The notes below the pieces were generated by a model, which was not told where the DNA came from, made no database searches, and saw nothing but the letters and a program-made list of their open reading frames with translations. Position numbers and translations under genes: made by a program. Shown one piece after another: positions 27,410-35,668 of a stretch of 64,000 nt of DNA. The DNA is from Rhizobium tropici CIAT 899 (lineage in GTDB: Bacteria > Pseudomonadota > Alphaproteobacteria > Rhizobiales > Rhizobiaceae): contig NC_020060.1 of assembly GCF_000330885.1 (NCBI RefSeq), positions 62,001 through 126,000 on the forward strand, read 5' to 3'. The first letter of the stretch is position 1. Each line of letters starts with the position of its first letter.

Positions 27410-27755
27410 TCAGGTGCTCAGCGTCACCCAGCGGCGCATGTTGAAGGCGATTGCCGTCATCAGCACCTGGGCTTGCGCCTTGATCAGCCCGCGATAACGG
27501 ATGACCGAAAGACCCATGCGGCGCTTCCATGTGGCAAAGGTCGTCTCGACGGCCGCGCGCCGGCGGGCGATCAAATCATTCAAGCGCTGCAGTTTCGGTG
27601 GCAATGTGCGGTGATGCTTGTTGGGCCGGCGCATCAGCCGCGCCTTGATGCCTCTGGCCTTCAGCGTCTTCTCACGGGCATGGGTATGATAAGCGCTGTC
27701 GGCCAATACCGCCTGTTCGTCACCGCAGATCAGATCATCGGCGCAGACAGGTTAA
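27410..27755 (-). pseudogene. Truncated IS5-family transposase (C-terminal part)
   Basis: The reading contains CGDEQAVLADSAYHTHAR, RRAAVETTFATWKRRMGL, and a C-terminal AQAQVLMTAIAFNMRRW. These are the last third of an IS5-type DDE transposase with the catalytic Glu in VETTF. The frame has no N-terminal two-thirds: it breaks off near 27755, leaving no start or first catalytic residues. A remnant only. Confidence 0.75.
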
Positions 27756-27950
27756 AGCGGTCAGCCATTTGTCGGGCCTGAGCGCGCCCTCCCGGGCTGC
27801 CTGAGCAAATAAACCAGAGCGATCTCAGCTCTCGAGCCTCAAAGGCCTCACACCACCCTCAATTCGCTCCAGAAAATGCTGGGTCTGAGCATCTAGAAGC
27901 TCTCGAGTATCGTAGTAGCCGCAGAAGTTCTAATGGGGACAGGGTGAGTG

Positions 27951-28610
27951 ATGGCAACGGGAGGAAAGAAGGTCGAACAGCGCGTTGACTTTTTTGAGGC
28001 CTATTCGCAAGATGCGGCTTGCTGGAATCTAAACATGTTTGTCTCAGGCTGGCATTGGTCGATTCACACCGCCGGCAGAGAATACAAATCCGGCAAAATC
28101 CGTATGCAATCGCTGCATTCAGCCACTATCATCAGCGCGGAACGTTCAGCTGGGCTTATCGGGGTCGCGGAATATGATGTTCAACAAGTAAATATACTAT
28201 TCGTGCTTTGCGGGGAAATCGAAGTTGAGAGTGCAGAGATGCAGGCTCTTTTGCACATACCCGCCGATCACGTTGCCATTGTTAGCGGTCATGACGGCAC
28301 GCGTATTGCGATTAAGCCATGCAGCTCATGGTTACTTTTTCAAGTTCCTGAGCTGGCGATCAGGCGCTATTTCGAGAATGTGACCGGGCAGCCATACCGG
28401 AGAAAATTGGCGCTTTCGCCGGTCAATTTTCGTCAAAACGATGCGCGAGAGTTCTTCCAGGTGTTGAAGCAAGCCGAGAAAGATTTATTTCGGTGCCGCC
28501 CCACCGAAAGAGCTATGCTTGCGAAAGTTTATCATGAGTTGATTCTTGTTAAAGCGTTCGCCAAGCTCCCACATAACCTCCGTGATAGCTTCGATCACGG
28601 GCTTGGCTAA
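27951..28610 (+). pseudogene. AraC-family regulator, N-terminal effector domain only (truncated)
   Basis: About 219 residues matching the AraC-binding-like (cupin) domain of AraC regulators such as those preceding an HTH_18. The text LLFQVPELAIRRYFENVTGQ and AEKDLFRCRPTERAMLAKVY is typical. The frame stops at GLG where the IS5-type element at 28611 begins, and no helix-turn-helix follows. The C-terminal DNA-binding region is therefore lost and the product cannot bind DNA in the normal way. The start could be the GTG at 27948 or the ATG at 27951. Confidence 0.7.
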
Positions 28611-29465
28611 GAAGCTGACTCAAAAAGACGTCGGCAATATCTGTATCTTGCGAGCCGCCGCGTGAGGATGCGGATGTGGGCGATTGTGATCCATGCCTCA
28701 GCGGAGGCGACCGTTTTCTCCCAATCCTTGGCCAGTCTGCGGCAACGACCGAGCCAGGCGAAGGTCCGTTCCACCACCCAGCGGCGCGGCAGCACGGTGA
28801 AGCCCTCGGCCTTGTCGGAACGCTTGCCGATTTCCATCGTCCACTGGCCGAGCTTCGCCAATCTCCCCTTCAGCTTGTCGCCCGCATAGCCACCATCGGC
28901 GAAGACATGCCGGAGCCAGGGCCAGCGGTGGCGGATTGATTTCAGGAGGCCGGGGGCCCCCATCACGGTCCTGAATGTCGGCGCCATGCACCATCACGCC
29001 GACCATCAGCCCCAGCGTGTCGACAATGATGTGGCGCTTGCGCCCCTTGATCTTCTTGCCAGCGTCATAGCCCGAAATCCCGCCGCTTTCGGTGGTTCTC
29101 ACGCTCTGGCTGTCGATCACGCCAGCAGACGGCGAGGCTTGCCTACCTTCCAACTCGCGCGTCTCCATCACAAGACGATGGTTGATCCGGCTCCATAAGC
29201 CCATGGCCCGCCACTCGTAGAAATAGGCCTGAACTGTCGTAAACGGAGGAAAGTCTTTTGGCAGCATCCGCCACTGGCAACCCGTCGAAGCAATATAAAG
29301 CAGCGCATTCACAACCTCGCGAAGATCGGTGCAACGTGGCCTGCCCAAACGCCTTGGCCCAGGCAGGTAAGGCGAGATCAATCCCCATTCCCGGTCCGTC
29401 AGATCACTTGCATAACGACTGGCGCGTCGGGCATATTGCCGACGGGTGAAATCAGTCCAACCCAT
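28607..29465 (-). pseudogene. IS5-family transposase in two frames (frameshift at G5C5 run)
   Basis: The N-terminal frame starts at 29465 (MGWTDFTRRQYARRASRY) and carries a DDE Asp in GVIDSQSVRTTESGG. The C-terminal frame carries FADGGYAGDKLKG and RRWVVERTFAWLGRCRRLAK with the catalytic Glu. They join near 28955 at GGGGGCCCCC. One G fewer would give the continuous product DRDGAPGLLKSIR. The stop codon TAG is completed by the flanking TAA duplication. It is either a one-base insertion or the programmed frameshift known for this IS group. Confidence 0.8.
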
Positions 29466-29543
29466 TGTGGTCTCCGTTCGTCCTAAGCAAACAAACAGAA
29501 TCACAAATGACTGATTTCACTCAACTCTTTTTCGGTCAGGCTC
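28611..29543 (-). mobile_element. IS5-family (IS427-like) insertion sequence
   Basis: The element is 933 bp. The left end starts GAAGCTGACTCAAAAAGAC and the right end, read inward, GAGCCTGACCGAAAAAGAG (about 14 of 19 matches). It is flanked by TAA on both sides (28608-28610 and 29544-29546), the TNA duplication typical of this subgroup. It separates the AraC stub from an IS903-like remnant. Confidence 0.85.
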
Positions 29544-29546
29544 TAA

Positions 29547-30134
29547 GAAATTCGCAGTTTGGGTCCAACTTCATGAGGCCTTGGTGCATCGATCGGAGAG
29601 AGGGCGGATTTCCGTCTTTGATGCGCTGTCCACTCCGCGATCAAGTTGCAGCGGACGGATTTCGAGCGTCCGCAAGCCAGCATTCGATTGAGGAGGGCGC
29701 AACGCAATTTGATACTATGCTTCTCCTCCAGCCAATGACCAGCGCCGTAGACCTGCAACCTCGTGCTATCGATGAGGACATGAACAGGTCCATTCTCGCG
29801 GGCATAACCATGATTATCGCGCCGCCTTTTCAGCAATCGCGACTTGCGTGCCCTCCGGCTCAAGGTTGTGTGATCGGGAACGGCGAGATCCAGCCCCATC
29901 AGGTTCAGCACCCACATCACAAAACCCTCCGTCTGACGAAGACGCGGGCCGAACACCCGTCCCAACGTCAAGGCGATCTCGATCGTCAAATTGGAATAGC
30001 GCGACTGGCCACCGGGCGTTGTCCGCTTCGTCGCCTGCCGGGACGACAGAGCCCGGGCGTCATCCAAAGGGTCAGGCTGCCGAGCCGCTGACGACCTGCC
30101 TCGTATTCCACCTAGTTTGGGCCTTGAACTTCAT
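29547..30134 (-). pseudogene. Truncated IS903-like (IS5-family) transposase
   Basis: The reading starts MKFKAQTRWNTRQVV (30134) and shifts frame near 30085, where the family motif GSLTLW appears in another frame. It continues with GGQSRYSNLTIEIALTLGRV, TEGFVMWVLNLMGLDLAVPD and HVLIDSTRLQVYGAG. It stops at the neighbouring element, so the C-terminal catalytic half is missing. Non-functional remnant. Confidence 0.75.
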
Positions 30135-30362
30135 CTCGCTGATATGATGGTGACGGGAGGCGATGTGCTTAAAAGGCATAATCAGAAGGTTGGCTTGTTA
30201 CGGTCCGGATCGAGTACTTCAGCCGTGATGAACGATCCATGCACCAACGCTGAAAGCACTCGGTTCATGTCGCGCTGGCGCGATCGATAACATTCAAGTC
30301 GGCGTTCGGATGCTGCGCGGCGAACCGCTCCATCTTGCAATACCGGTCTATGCGGATTAAAT

Positions 30363-30378
30363 GTGGTTACGTAACCAC
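30363..30378 (+). promoter_or_regulatory. Perfect palindrome GTGGTTACGTAACCAC, probable toxin-antitoxin operator
   Basis: A perfect 16-bp inverted repeat 18 bases before the antitoxin ATG. Phd/VapB-type antitoxins bind such palindromes and repress their own operon. Position and symmetry make it the likely operator. Confidence 0.75.
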
Positions 30379-30396
30379 GATTCTTGGAGGTTCGCT

Positions 30397-30651
30397 ATGA
30401 CCGTCACCACGCTTTCAGGGCGAGAACTTAATCAGGACCTTGGGCGCGCAAAGCGCGCCACCAAGGACGGGCCTGTCATTATCACCGACAGGGGTCGGCC
30501 TGCGCATGTCCTTTTGTCGTTCGATGAATACAAGCGGCTTACAGGCAAAATGCGAACGCTTGGTGACATGTTGGCAGCGCCGGGGGCGGAAGACGTTGAC
30601 TTGCCGCTCCCGCAGCGCATGGAACGTGCCCAGCCGGTTGATCTGGCCTGA
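30397..30651 (+). CDS. Type II antitoxin, Phd/YefM family
   Basis: An 84-residue protein. The N-terminal Phd/YefM DNA-binding domain reads TVTTLSGRELNQDLGRAKRA, then GPVIITDRGRPAHVLLSFDE. The acidic C-terminal tail (APGAEDVDLPLPQRMERAQP) should fill the toxin active site. TTGGAGG precedes the ATG at 30397. The stop overlaps the toxin start (TGATG), giving translational coupling. It neutralises the PIN toxin and probably represses through the palindrome at 30363. Confidence 0.9.
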   Translation: MTVTTLSGRELNQDLGRAKRATKDGPVIITDRGRPAHVLLSFDEYKRLTGKMRTLGDMLAAPGAEDVDLPLPQRMERAQPVDLA

Positions 30652-31076
30652 TGCTGTTGCTCGATACTAATGTCGTGTCCGAGCTGCGCAAGGTCGCGAG
30701 CGGCAAGGCTGATCCCAACGTCATGGTCTGGAACGAAACCGTCGATCCGGCCGAGACCTTCATTTCCTCCGTTGTCCTGCACGAACTGGAGATTGGCGTT
30801 CGGTTGGTGGAGCATAACGATGCCACCGCCGGAAAGGTGCTGCGCAACTGGCTGGAAAATACCGTTCTCACGGCGTTTTCCGGCCGCATCCTGCCCCTGG
30901 ATGAGGCGGCGGCTGTTCAGGCGGCGAAATGGCATGTGCCAAATCCCAAGCCGATCAATGACGCCTATATTGCGGCGACAGCCGTCACCCGTCGGATGAC
31001 GCTGGTCACGCGCAATATTAAGGATTTCGAGGGCATGGGTATCGCGCTCGTGAATCCTTGGGATATGTCGGCATAA
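30651..31076 (+). CDS. Type II toxin, PIN-domain ribonuclease (VapC/FitB-like)
   Basis: A 141-residue PIN-domain protein. Conserved acidic residues are Asp5 (LLLDTNVVSEL), the Glu in VVLHELEIGVRL, the Asp in PINDAYIAATA and a further Asp in TRNIKDFEGMG. PIN toxins cleave RNA, usually tRNA or rRNA, when freed from the antitoxin. It is the second gene of a two-gene operon in an IS-rich zone, as is usual for plasmid or island stabilisation modules. Confidence 0.92.
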   Translation: MLLLDTNVVSELRKVASGKADPNVMVWNETVDPAETFISSVVLHELEIGVRLVEHNDATAGKVLRNWLENTVLTAFSGRILPLDEAAAVQAAKWHVPNPKPINDAYIAATAVTRRMTLVTRNIKDFEGMGIALVNPWDMSA

Positions 31077-31576
31077 AAATCGTCTGAATCATCTGATTGC
31101 ATCTCGACCGGTTTTCTAGCCGCAACGGCAAGACTACGGCTGGAGCGAGCTGCACGCGAGCGATCGCCAAGCGGAGGAACCGCTTCGACTTGCGGCTACA
31201 TGCCACACTTGCAGGTACACGAGTCGGCGCGGAATCTACTTTGCTTTCTGTTCCATAAATCTGGCTATGCCAGATCGGATGCCTAAGTCATTGATAATGT
31301 GGAATGCGACGCGAAAACAAGGGTTCGATTCCTATCACATCATACAGATCTCATTTTTGGCTATAGAGGGTCGTTTGCGGAAGGGGGGCGGAATCTTGCG
31401 TTAAGCAAAAGTTCGCAGAGCAGAGGGATATCGCGAAGTCCCTCAGAAAGTGCTGTCAACTCACTCAAGGGCCTGGACTCGATAAGCGCGACCCAACCAA
31501 CGCCCTCGTCAGGCAGGCCAGATATAGCTTTCGACTAGGCTCCGCCCCCTTTGATTTTGTTGGCCCCGAACGCAAG
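31077..31576 (+). other. Intergenic, no gene recognised
   Basis: Five hundred bases with no credible coding frame. A GGTTCGATTCC string near 31321 resembles a tRNA T-arm, but no acceptor, D or anticodon stems can be built around it. Confidence 0.4.
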
Positions 31577-32908
31577 CTAAGCCCTAATTGGGGCCATTCG
31601 TACAACGAGGCCCGCAAGAAGGCCAGGCCTGTCCTCGCGCATGGCGAGTGTGAGCCGCGCTCCTTGCCTTTCTGCTGCGGCTTTCGCGATCGCCAGCCCT
31701 AAGCCGCTCCCCTCGCTATCCTGGGGCCTTGACCTGAAGAACCGTTCAAAGACGCGTGGCATCTCTTCCTCCGCGATGCCCGGACCTGTGTCGCGGACCT
31801 CGATCCGTGCCTCGCGCCCGGCTACGGCCACCGCGACATCGACGGTTCCATTCGGTGGCGTGTACCGCACGGCGTTCTCGACCAGATTGTCGAGGATAAT
31901 CTCAAAATCAGCTAGAGCACCGATCGTGACGGCCTTGTCCCGGCGCGTGATGCCAAGGTCGATCCCTCGGCTCTCGGCGAGCGGGGTCAGGCGCGCAATG
32001 GTGTCAAGCGCAAGCTGCACGAGGTCGATCGGTTGCGGCGGGGGCGCGGTCTCGTGGGCGTCGTAGCGCGCGAGGCGCAACAGCTTGCTCACGAGGCTGG
32101 TGGCCCTGCGGATCCCAGCTTCGAGCTCGGTCAAGCGCTCGGAAAATCGGCCATCCCGGTCGTCGTGCCTAAGGTTGTCGATTTGAATTTGCAGCGCCGA
32201 GAGCGGTGTGCGCAATTCGTGGGCCGCATCGGAAATAAACCGCCGCTGTTTCTCCAGCAATGCGCGGAGCCGGGCGAGCAACAGATTGATCGAACTTACG
32301 AAGGGAATGACTTCGGCGGGAACGTCGTCGGTCGGAACGGGGCTGTCCACCGTCGTGTCTCGGGAGGCGACCGCGGTGGCGAGGCGATTGAGCCGGGCCA
32401 TGATCCGATCGATGATCCAGCTCAGCGTCAGCAAAGACAACGGAATGAGAACGATGATCGGAAGTGCCGCCTGGAGCGCTGCACTAGCCGCCAGTTCCTC
32501 CCGGACGCTCATATCCTGGGAAACCTGAACAGTTCGATCCGGTGCGACCAACGTGTAGACGCGCCAACTGCCACTACCGGTCGAAGCGTCAGCAAATCCG
32601 GTCGCCGATTGGCGGGGAATACCAATGGTAGGATGCGATTGCCGCAACGTGCTTCCGGCCGCATCCCAGACCTGGATGACGAAGTCGTCTTCGGGATCGT
32701 GCGGTGCACCGCTGTCTGGCCCTGTTACGGGTGATGAACGCGTATCCCCGACATAAAGGGCGATCTGCCGAAGCTGGTTGTCAAGGAAGTCGGATGCCTC
32801 GTTCCGAGCGAGGAAGTATGACGTTGTCGCCGCGCAGGCGCCGATGGTCGCCATCAAGCCAGCAAGCCAAAAGAAAGCAGTGCGTCGGATCGATATGGTG
32901 TTTATCAC
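31577..32908 (-). CDS. Two-component sensor histidine kinase (QseC/TctE-like)
   Basis: A 443-residue inner-membrane kinase. TM1 is near residues 11-30 (FFWLAGLMATIGACAATTSY). A periplasmic sensor loop of about 125 residues follows, then TM2 (LQAALPIIVLIPLSLLTLSW) and a HAMP linker. The HisKA box is FISDAAHELRTPLSALQIQ, and the ATPase has DNLVENAVRYTP, DTGPGI and GSGLGLAI. It overlaps the response regulator gene by 4 bases (32905-32908). The signal is unknown; divergent neighbours suggest it senses an envelope condition handled by the ABC system. Confidence 0.93.
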   Translation of the reverse strand: MINTISIRRTAFFWLAGLMATIGACAATTSYFLARNEASDFLDNQLRQIALYVGDTRSSPVTGPDSGAPHDPEDDFVIQVWDAAGSTLRQSHPTIGIPRQSATGFADASTGSGSWRVYTLVAPDRTVQVSQDMSVREELAASAALQAALPIIVLIPLSLLTLSWIIDRIMARLNRLATAVASRDTTVDSPVPTDDVPAEVIPFVSSINLLLARLRALLEKQRRFISDAAHELRTPLSALQIQIDNLRHDDRDGRFSERLTELEAGIRRATSLVSKLLRLARYDAHETAPPPQPIDLVQLALDTIARLTPLAESRGIDLGITRRDKAVTIGALADFEIILDNLVENAVRYTPPNGTVDVAVAVAGREARIEVRDTGPGIAEEEMPRVFERFFRSRPQDSEGSGLGLAIAKAAAERQGARLTLAMREDRPGLLAGLVVRMAPIRA

Positions 32909-33561
32909 TTGGGGACCATCCAGCCTGCCCCTCGGACGTTGCGTATGATGTCCTTGTCGAACTTGCGTCGGACGTAATGGATGAGGACGTCGATGGCGTT
33001 GCTTTCCACCTCCTCACCCCAACCATAGAGCCTTTCCTCAAGTTGGGTGCGAGAAAGAATAGTTCCGGGACGCTCCAGCAATGCCTGAAGCAGGGCAAAT
33101 TCGCGCGCTGGCAATACTTCGCCGCACCCACGATATTTCACCTCATGGCTAGATAGGTCGAGCTCGATTTCGCTCGTGTAGAGGATCGAAATCGCCTGAC
33201 CTCCGTGGCGGCGCAAGACAGCGCGCATGCGTGCGAGTAGTTCTTTAACCTCGAACGGCTTCACCAGGTAGTCGTCGGCACCAAGGTCCAGCCCTGTGAT
33301 GCGATCGTCGAGTTCGTCACGGGCGGTGATCACCAGAATTGGCCTCTTGTCTCCAACTGCCCGCAGCGAGCTAAGAATTTCAAGGCCGGAACGGCCCGGC
33401 AAGCCGAGGTCAAGCAGCACAAGGCCATGCCCGCCAACCGTGACGGCTTCATGCCCCAGGTGGCCATCCCGCACCCAGTCCACCGACATGCCTGCATCGT
33501 CGAGCGCTCGTACGAGAGCCCGGCCGAGCATGACATCATCTTCAATCACAAGAACACGCAT
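32905..33561 (-). CDS. OmpR-family response regulator (QseB/TctD-like)
   Basis: A 218-residue regulator. The receiver has acidic residues in VIEDDVMLG, phospho-Asp in VLLDLGLPG and the switch Lys in DDYLVKPFEVKELL. The C-terminal winged helix ends NAIDVLIHYVRRKFDK. It is transcribed before, and coupled to, the kinase at 31577. It is divergent from the secreted-protein/ABC operon at 33696 across 134 bases, which makes that operon a good candidate target. Confidence 0.94.
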   Translation of the reverse strand: MRVLVIEDDVMLGRALVRALDDAGMSVDWVRDGHLGHEAVTVGGHGLVLLDLGLPGRSGLEILSSLRAVGDKRPILVITARDELDDRITGLDLGADDYLVKPFEVKELLARMRAVLRRHGGQAISILYTSEIELDLSSHEVKYRGCGEVLPAREFALLQALLERPGTILSRTQLEERLYGWGEEVESNAIDVLIHYVRRKFDKDIIRNVRGAGWMVPK

Positions 33562-33695
33562 GCTTCAAAGTAACCTAAACGCATCCACCTGGACAGATTT
33601 GGTTTAAGCCTACTCCACGACGGCTGATCATCTAAGACCCTCCTAATTCTGCTGGCGTCACATGCCTGCTCAAATCCGCAGAGGAGCGCTCAATC

Positions 33696-34268
33696 ATGAC
33701 TGTCCGCTATCGAATATCCGCCGCAATAGCCTTGCTGCTCATGATGTCATCCGGCGCGTTTCCTCCCGCTTTGGCACAGGAGAAGCTCGCCGCGCCGGAG
33801 ACGACCCCGCCGGGTGACATTCCGGACAATCAGGTCTTCATCACCTACACCTCTCCTGACGGATATGCTCTGAAGGTGCCAGAAGGATGGTCACGCGCCG
33901 AGATCGACCATGGCGTTCGGTTCTCCGATAAATACGATGAGATAGATGCTACCCTTGGCGCCGCGAGTGCTGCTCCAACAGCGTCCTCAGCCAATGCACA
34001 CGAAATCCCGGACCTCAAAGCGGCGGGGCACGCAGTCAAAGTCACTGCCGTCAAGAATGTAAAGCTTGCAGCGGGGCCGGCCGTTCGCATCAGTTATGTG
34101 TCGAATTCCGTGGCAAATCCGGTGACGAACAAGCAGATCAGGCTCGAGCACGAGCGCTTCATTCTGTTCAAGGATGGCAAGACGGTCACGCTCGATCTCG
34201 CCGCACCGGCCGGTGCAGACAATGTCGACCAGTGGCAGTGGATCTCCAACTCTTTGCAGTGGAGATGA
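33696..34268 (+). CDS. Secreted protein of unknown function
   Basis: A 190-residue protein with an N-terminal signal peptide (residues 1-28, cleavage after ALA). The mature part has a beta-rich pattern (DNQVFITYTSPDGYALKVPE) resembling small periplasmic proteins that accompany LolD/FtsX-type exporters. I do not recognise a named family. It is the first gene of the operon with the two ATPases and the permease, starting 4 bases before the first ATPase gene, so it is probably the periplasmic partner of that transporter. Confidence 0.8.
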   Translation: MTVRYRISAAIALLLMMSSGAFPPALAQEKLAAPETTPPGDIPDNQVFITYTSPDGYALKVPEGWSRAEIDHGVRFSDKYDEIDATLGAASAAPTASSANAHEIPDLKAAGHAVKVTAVKNVKLAAGPAVRISYVSNSVANPVTNKQIRLEHERFILFKDGKTVTLDLAAPAGADNVDQWQWISNSLQWR

Positions 34269-34272
34269 CCAC

Positions 34273-34935
34273 ATGAGCGTACTGGAGGCGGCCGAGCTTT
34301 ATCGCTTCTATCATGCAGGTGACGACGAAGTCGTGGCTTTGCGTGGGGTTGCCCTCGCGCTCGATGCCGGAGAATTCACCGCTTTGAGAGGCCCGTCGGG
34401 CAGCGGGAAATCGACGCTGCTTGCCTGTCTTGCCGGGCTCGACGAGCCGGACGGCGGCGTGGTGTCTGTCCTGGGCGAGCGCATGACCCGGCGCCCCGAG
34501 CCGGAGCGGGCTCGGCTTAGGGCGCGCCATTTTGGCATGCTGATGCAGTCGGGAAATCTTTTCGATCATCTGACGGTACGAGGCAACATCCGTCTACAGA
34601 TGGAGATCTCCGGCCACGGACGATCGGATGAGATCGATAGCCTTCTCGACAGCCTGGGCCTTGATGGTCTGGCGGATGTCTTGCCCGCGCACCTTTCAGG
34701 CGGTGAGGCGGCGCGCGCTGGCCTGGCCGTGGCGCTTGCCGCAAAACCGTTGATCCTGCTTTGCGATGAGCCCACTGCCGAGGTCGATGCGGCGACGGAA
34801 CAACTCGTCATGGATCGTCTAATGGCAACTTGCCGCAGCGGTGCCGCCATCCTGATCGTCACGCACAGCCCCGCGCTTGCCGCACGGGCCGATCGCATTG
34901 TCGACATCCGTGATGGAGGCATTGTGCATGGCTAG
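34273..34935 (+). CDS. ABC transporter ATP-binding protein (LolD/MacB-like), first copy
   Basis: A 220-residue ATPase. Walker A is GPSGSGKST, the signature LSGGEAARAGLAVAL is slightly divergent (no Q after GG), and Walker B is LILLCDEPTAEVDAA. The ATG at 34273 is chosen because the upstream part of the frame lies inside the previous gene. It overlaps the second ATPase gene by 8 bases. LolD-type ATPases power FtsX-fold permeases that act on periplasmic substrates rather than translocating them. Here two different ATPases serve one large permease. Confidence 0.9.
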   Translation: MSVLEAAELYRFYHAGDDEVVALRGVALALDAGEFTALRGPSGSGKSTLLACLAGLDEPDGGVVSVLGERMTRRPEPERARLRARHFGMLMQSGNLFDHLTVRGNIRLQMEISGHGRSDEIDSLLDSLGLDGLADVLPAHLSGGEAARAGLAVALAAKPLILLCDEPTAEVDAATEQLVMDRLMATCRSGAAILIVTHSPALAARADRIVDIRDGGIVHG

Positions 34936-35668
34936 AGCTTTACTTGTGGCCGTCGACGACCTTTGGCGCAGCTTCCAGCGTGAGCGAGGCGTCGTGTCAG
35001 CCGTTAAAGGCTGCTCTTTCAGGATTAGCGCCGGCGAAAACATCGCCATCATGGGACCGTCTGGCTGTGGAAAGACGACGCTTTTGAACCTGATCGCGGG
35101 ACTGGACATCCCGAGCTCAGGACGAGTGGAGTGGCCTGGGCTTGGTTCGTCCGACACATTGCGCCCGGAGCGGATCGGCGTCGTTTTCCAATCCGCGAAC
35201 CTGATGCCCGCGCTCACCGCCGTCGAGAACGTCGAGCTGCCGATCCTTCTCGGTAACGGTTCCGACGCCCGCGCTCGCGCCCTGACAGCGCTTGCCACTT
35301 TTGGGGTCGAGCTCCTTGCGCAGAAGCTTCCCGAGCAACTCTCCGGCGGCCAGGCTGAAAGGATCGCCGTCGCTAGAGCCATTGTGACCAATCCAGAATT
35401 GATTGTCGCCGACGAGCCGACGGGCCAACTCGATCAAGCCGGCGGTGCAATATTGGTCGACCGCCTGCTTGCCTGGGGGCGGCAAACCGGAAGTGCCATC
35501 ATCATCGCAACGCATGACGAGCGTGTGGCGGCAAAGATGAACCAAGTTTGGCGGATGCGTCACGGCAGAATAGAGAGCATGATTGGGAGGTCCACATGTA
35601 CGGGCATTGGTTGCTCGGACTTATCCGAACCCGTTCCGGCCGCCTCGTCGGCACCATCGGCGGTGTAG
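34928..35668 (+). CDS. ABC transporter ATP-binding protein (LolD/MacB-like), second copy
   Basis: A 246-residue ATPase with Walker A GPSGCGKTT, signature LSGGQAERIAVARA, Walker B LIVADEPTGQLDQ and the H-loop ATHDE. It is better conserved than its upstream neighbour. The ATG at 34928 overlaps the previous gene, and its 3' end overlaps the permease start by 73 bases. The pair may form a heterodimer, consistent with the duplicated FtsX domains of the permease; that pairing is inference. Confidence 0.9.
   Translation: MARALLVAVDDLWRSFQRERGVVSAVKGCSFRISAGENIAIMGPSGCGKTTLLNLIAGLDIPSSGRVEWPGLGSSDTLRPERIGVVFQSANLMPALTAVENVELPILLGNGSDARARALTALATFGVELLAQKLPEQLSGGQAERIAVARAIVTNPELIVADEPTGQLDQAGGAILVDRLLAWGRQTGSAIIIATHDERVAAKMNQVWRMRHGRIESMIGRSTCTGIGCSDLSEPVPAASSAPSAV

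Noticed and set aside
31306..31340. tRNA-like T-arm (GGTTCGATTCC)
   Set aside because: No acceptor stem, D arm or anticodon arm can be formed with the flanking bases.
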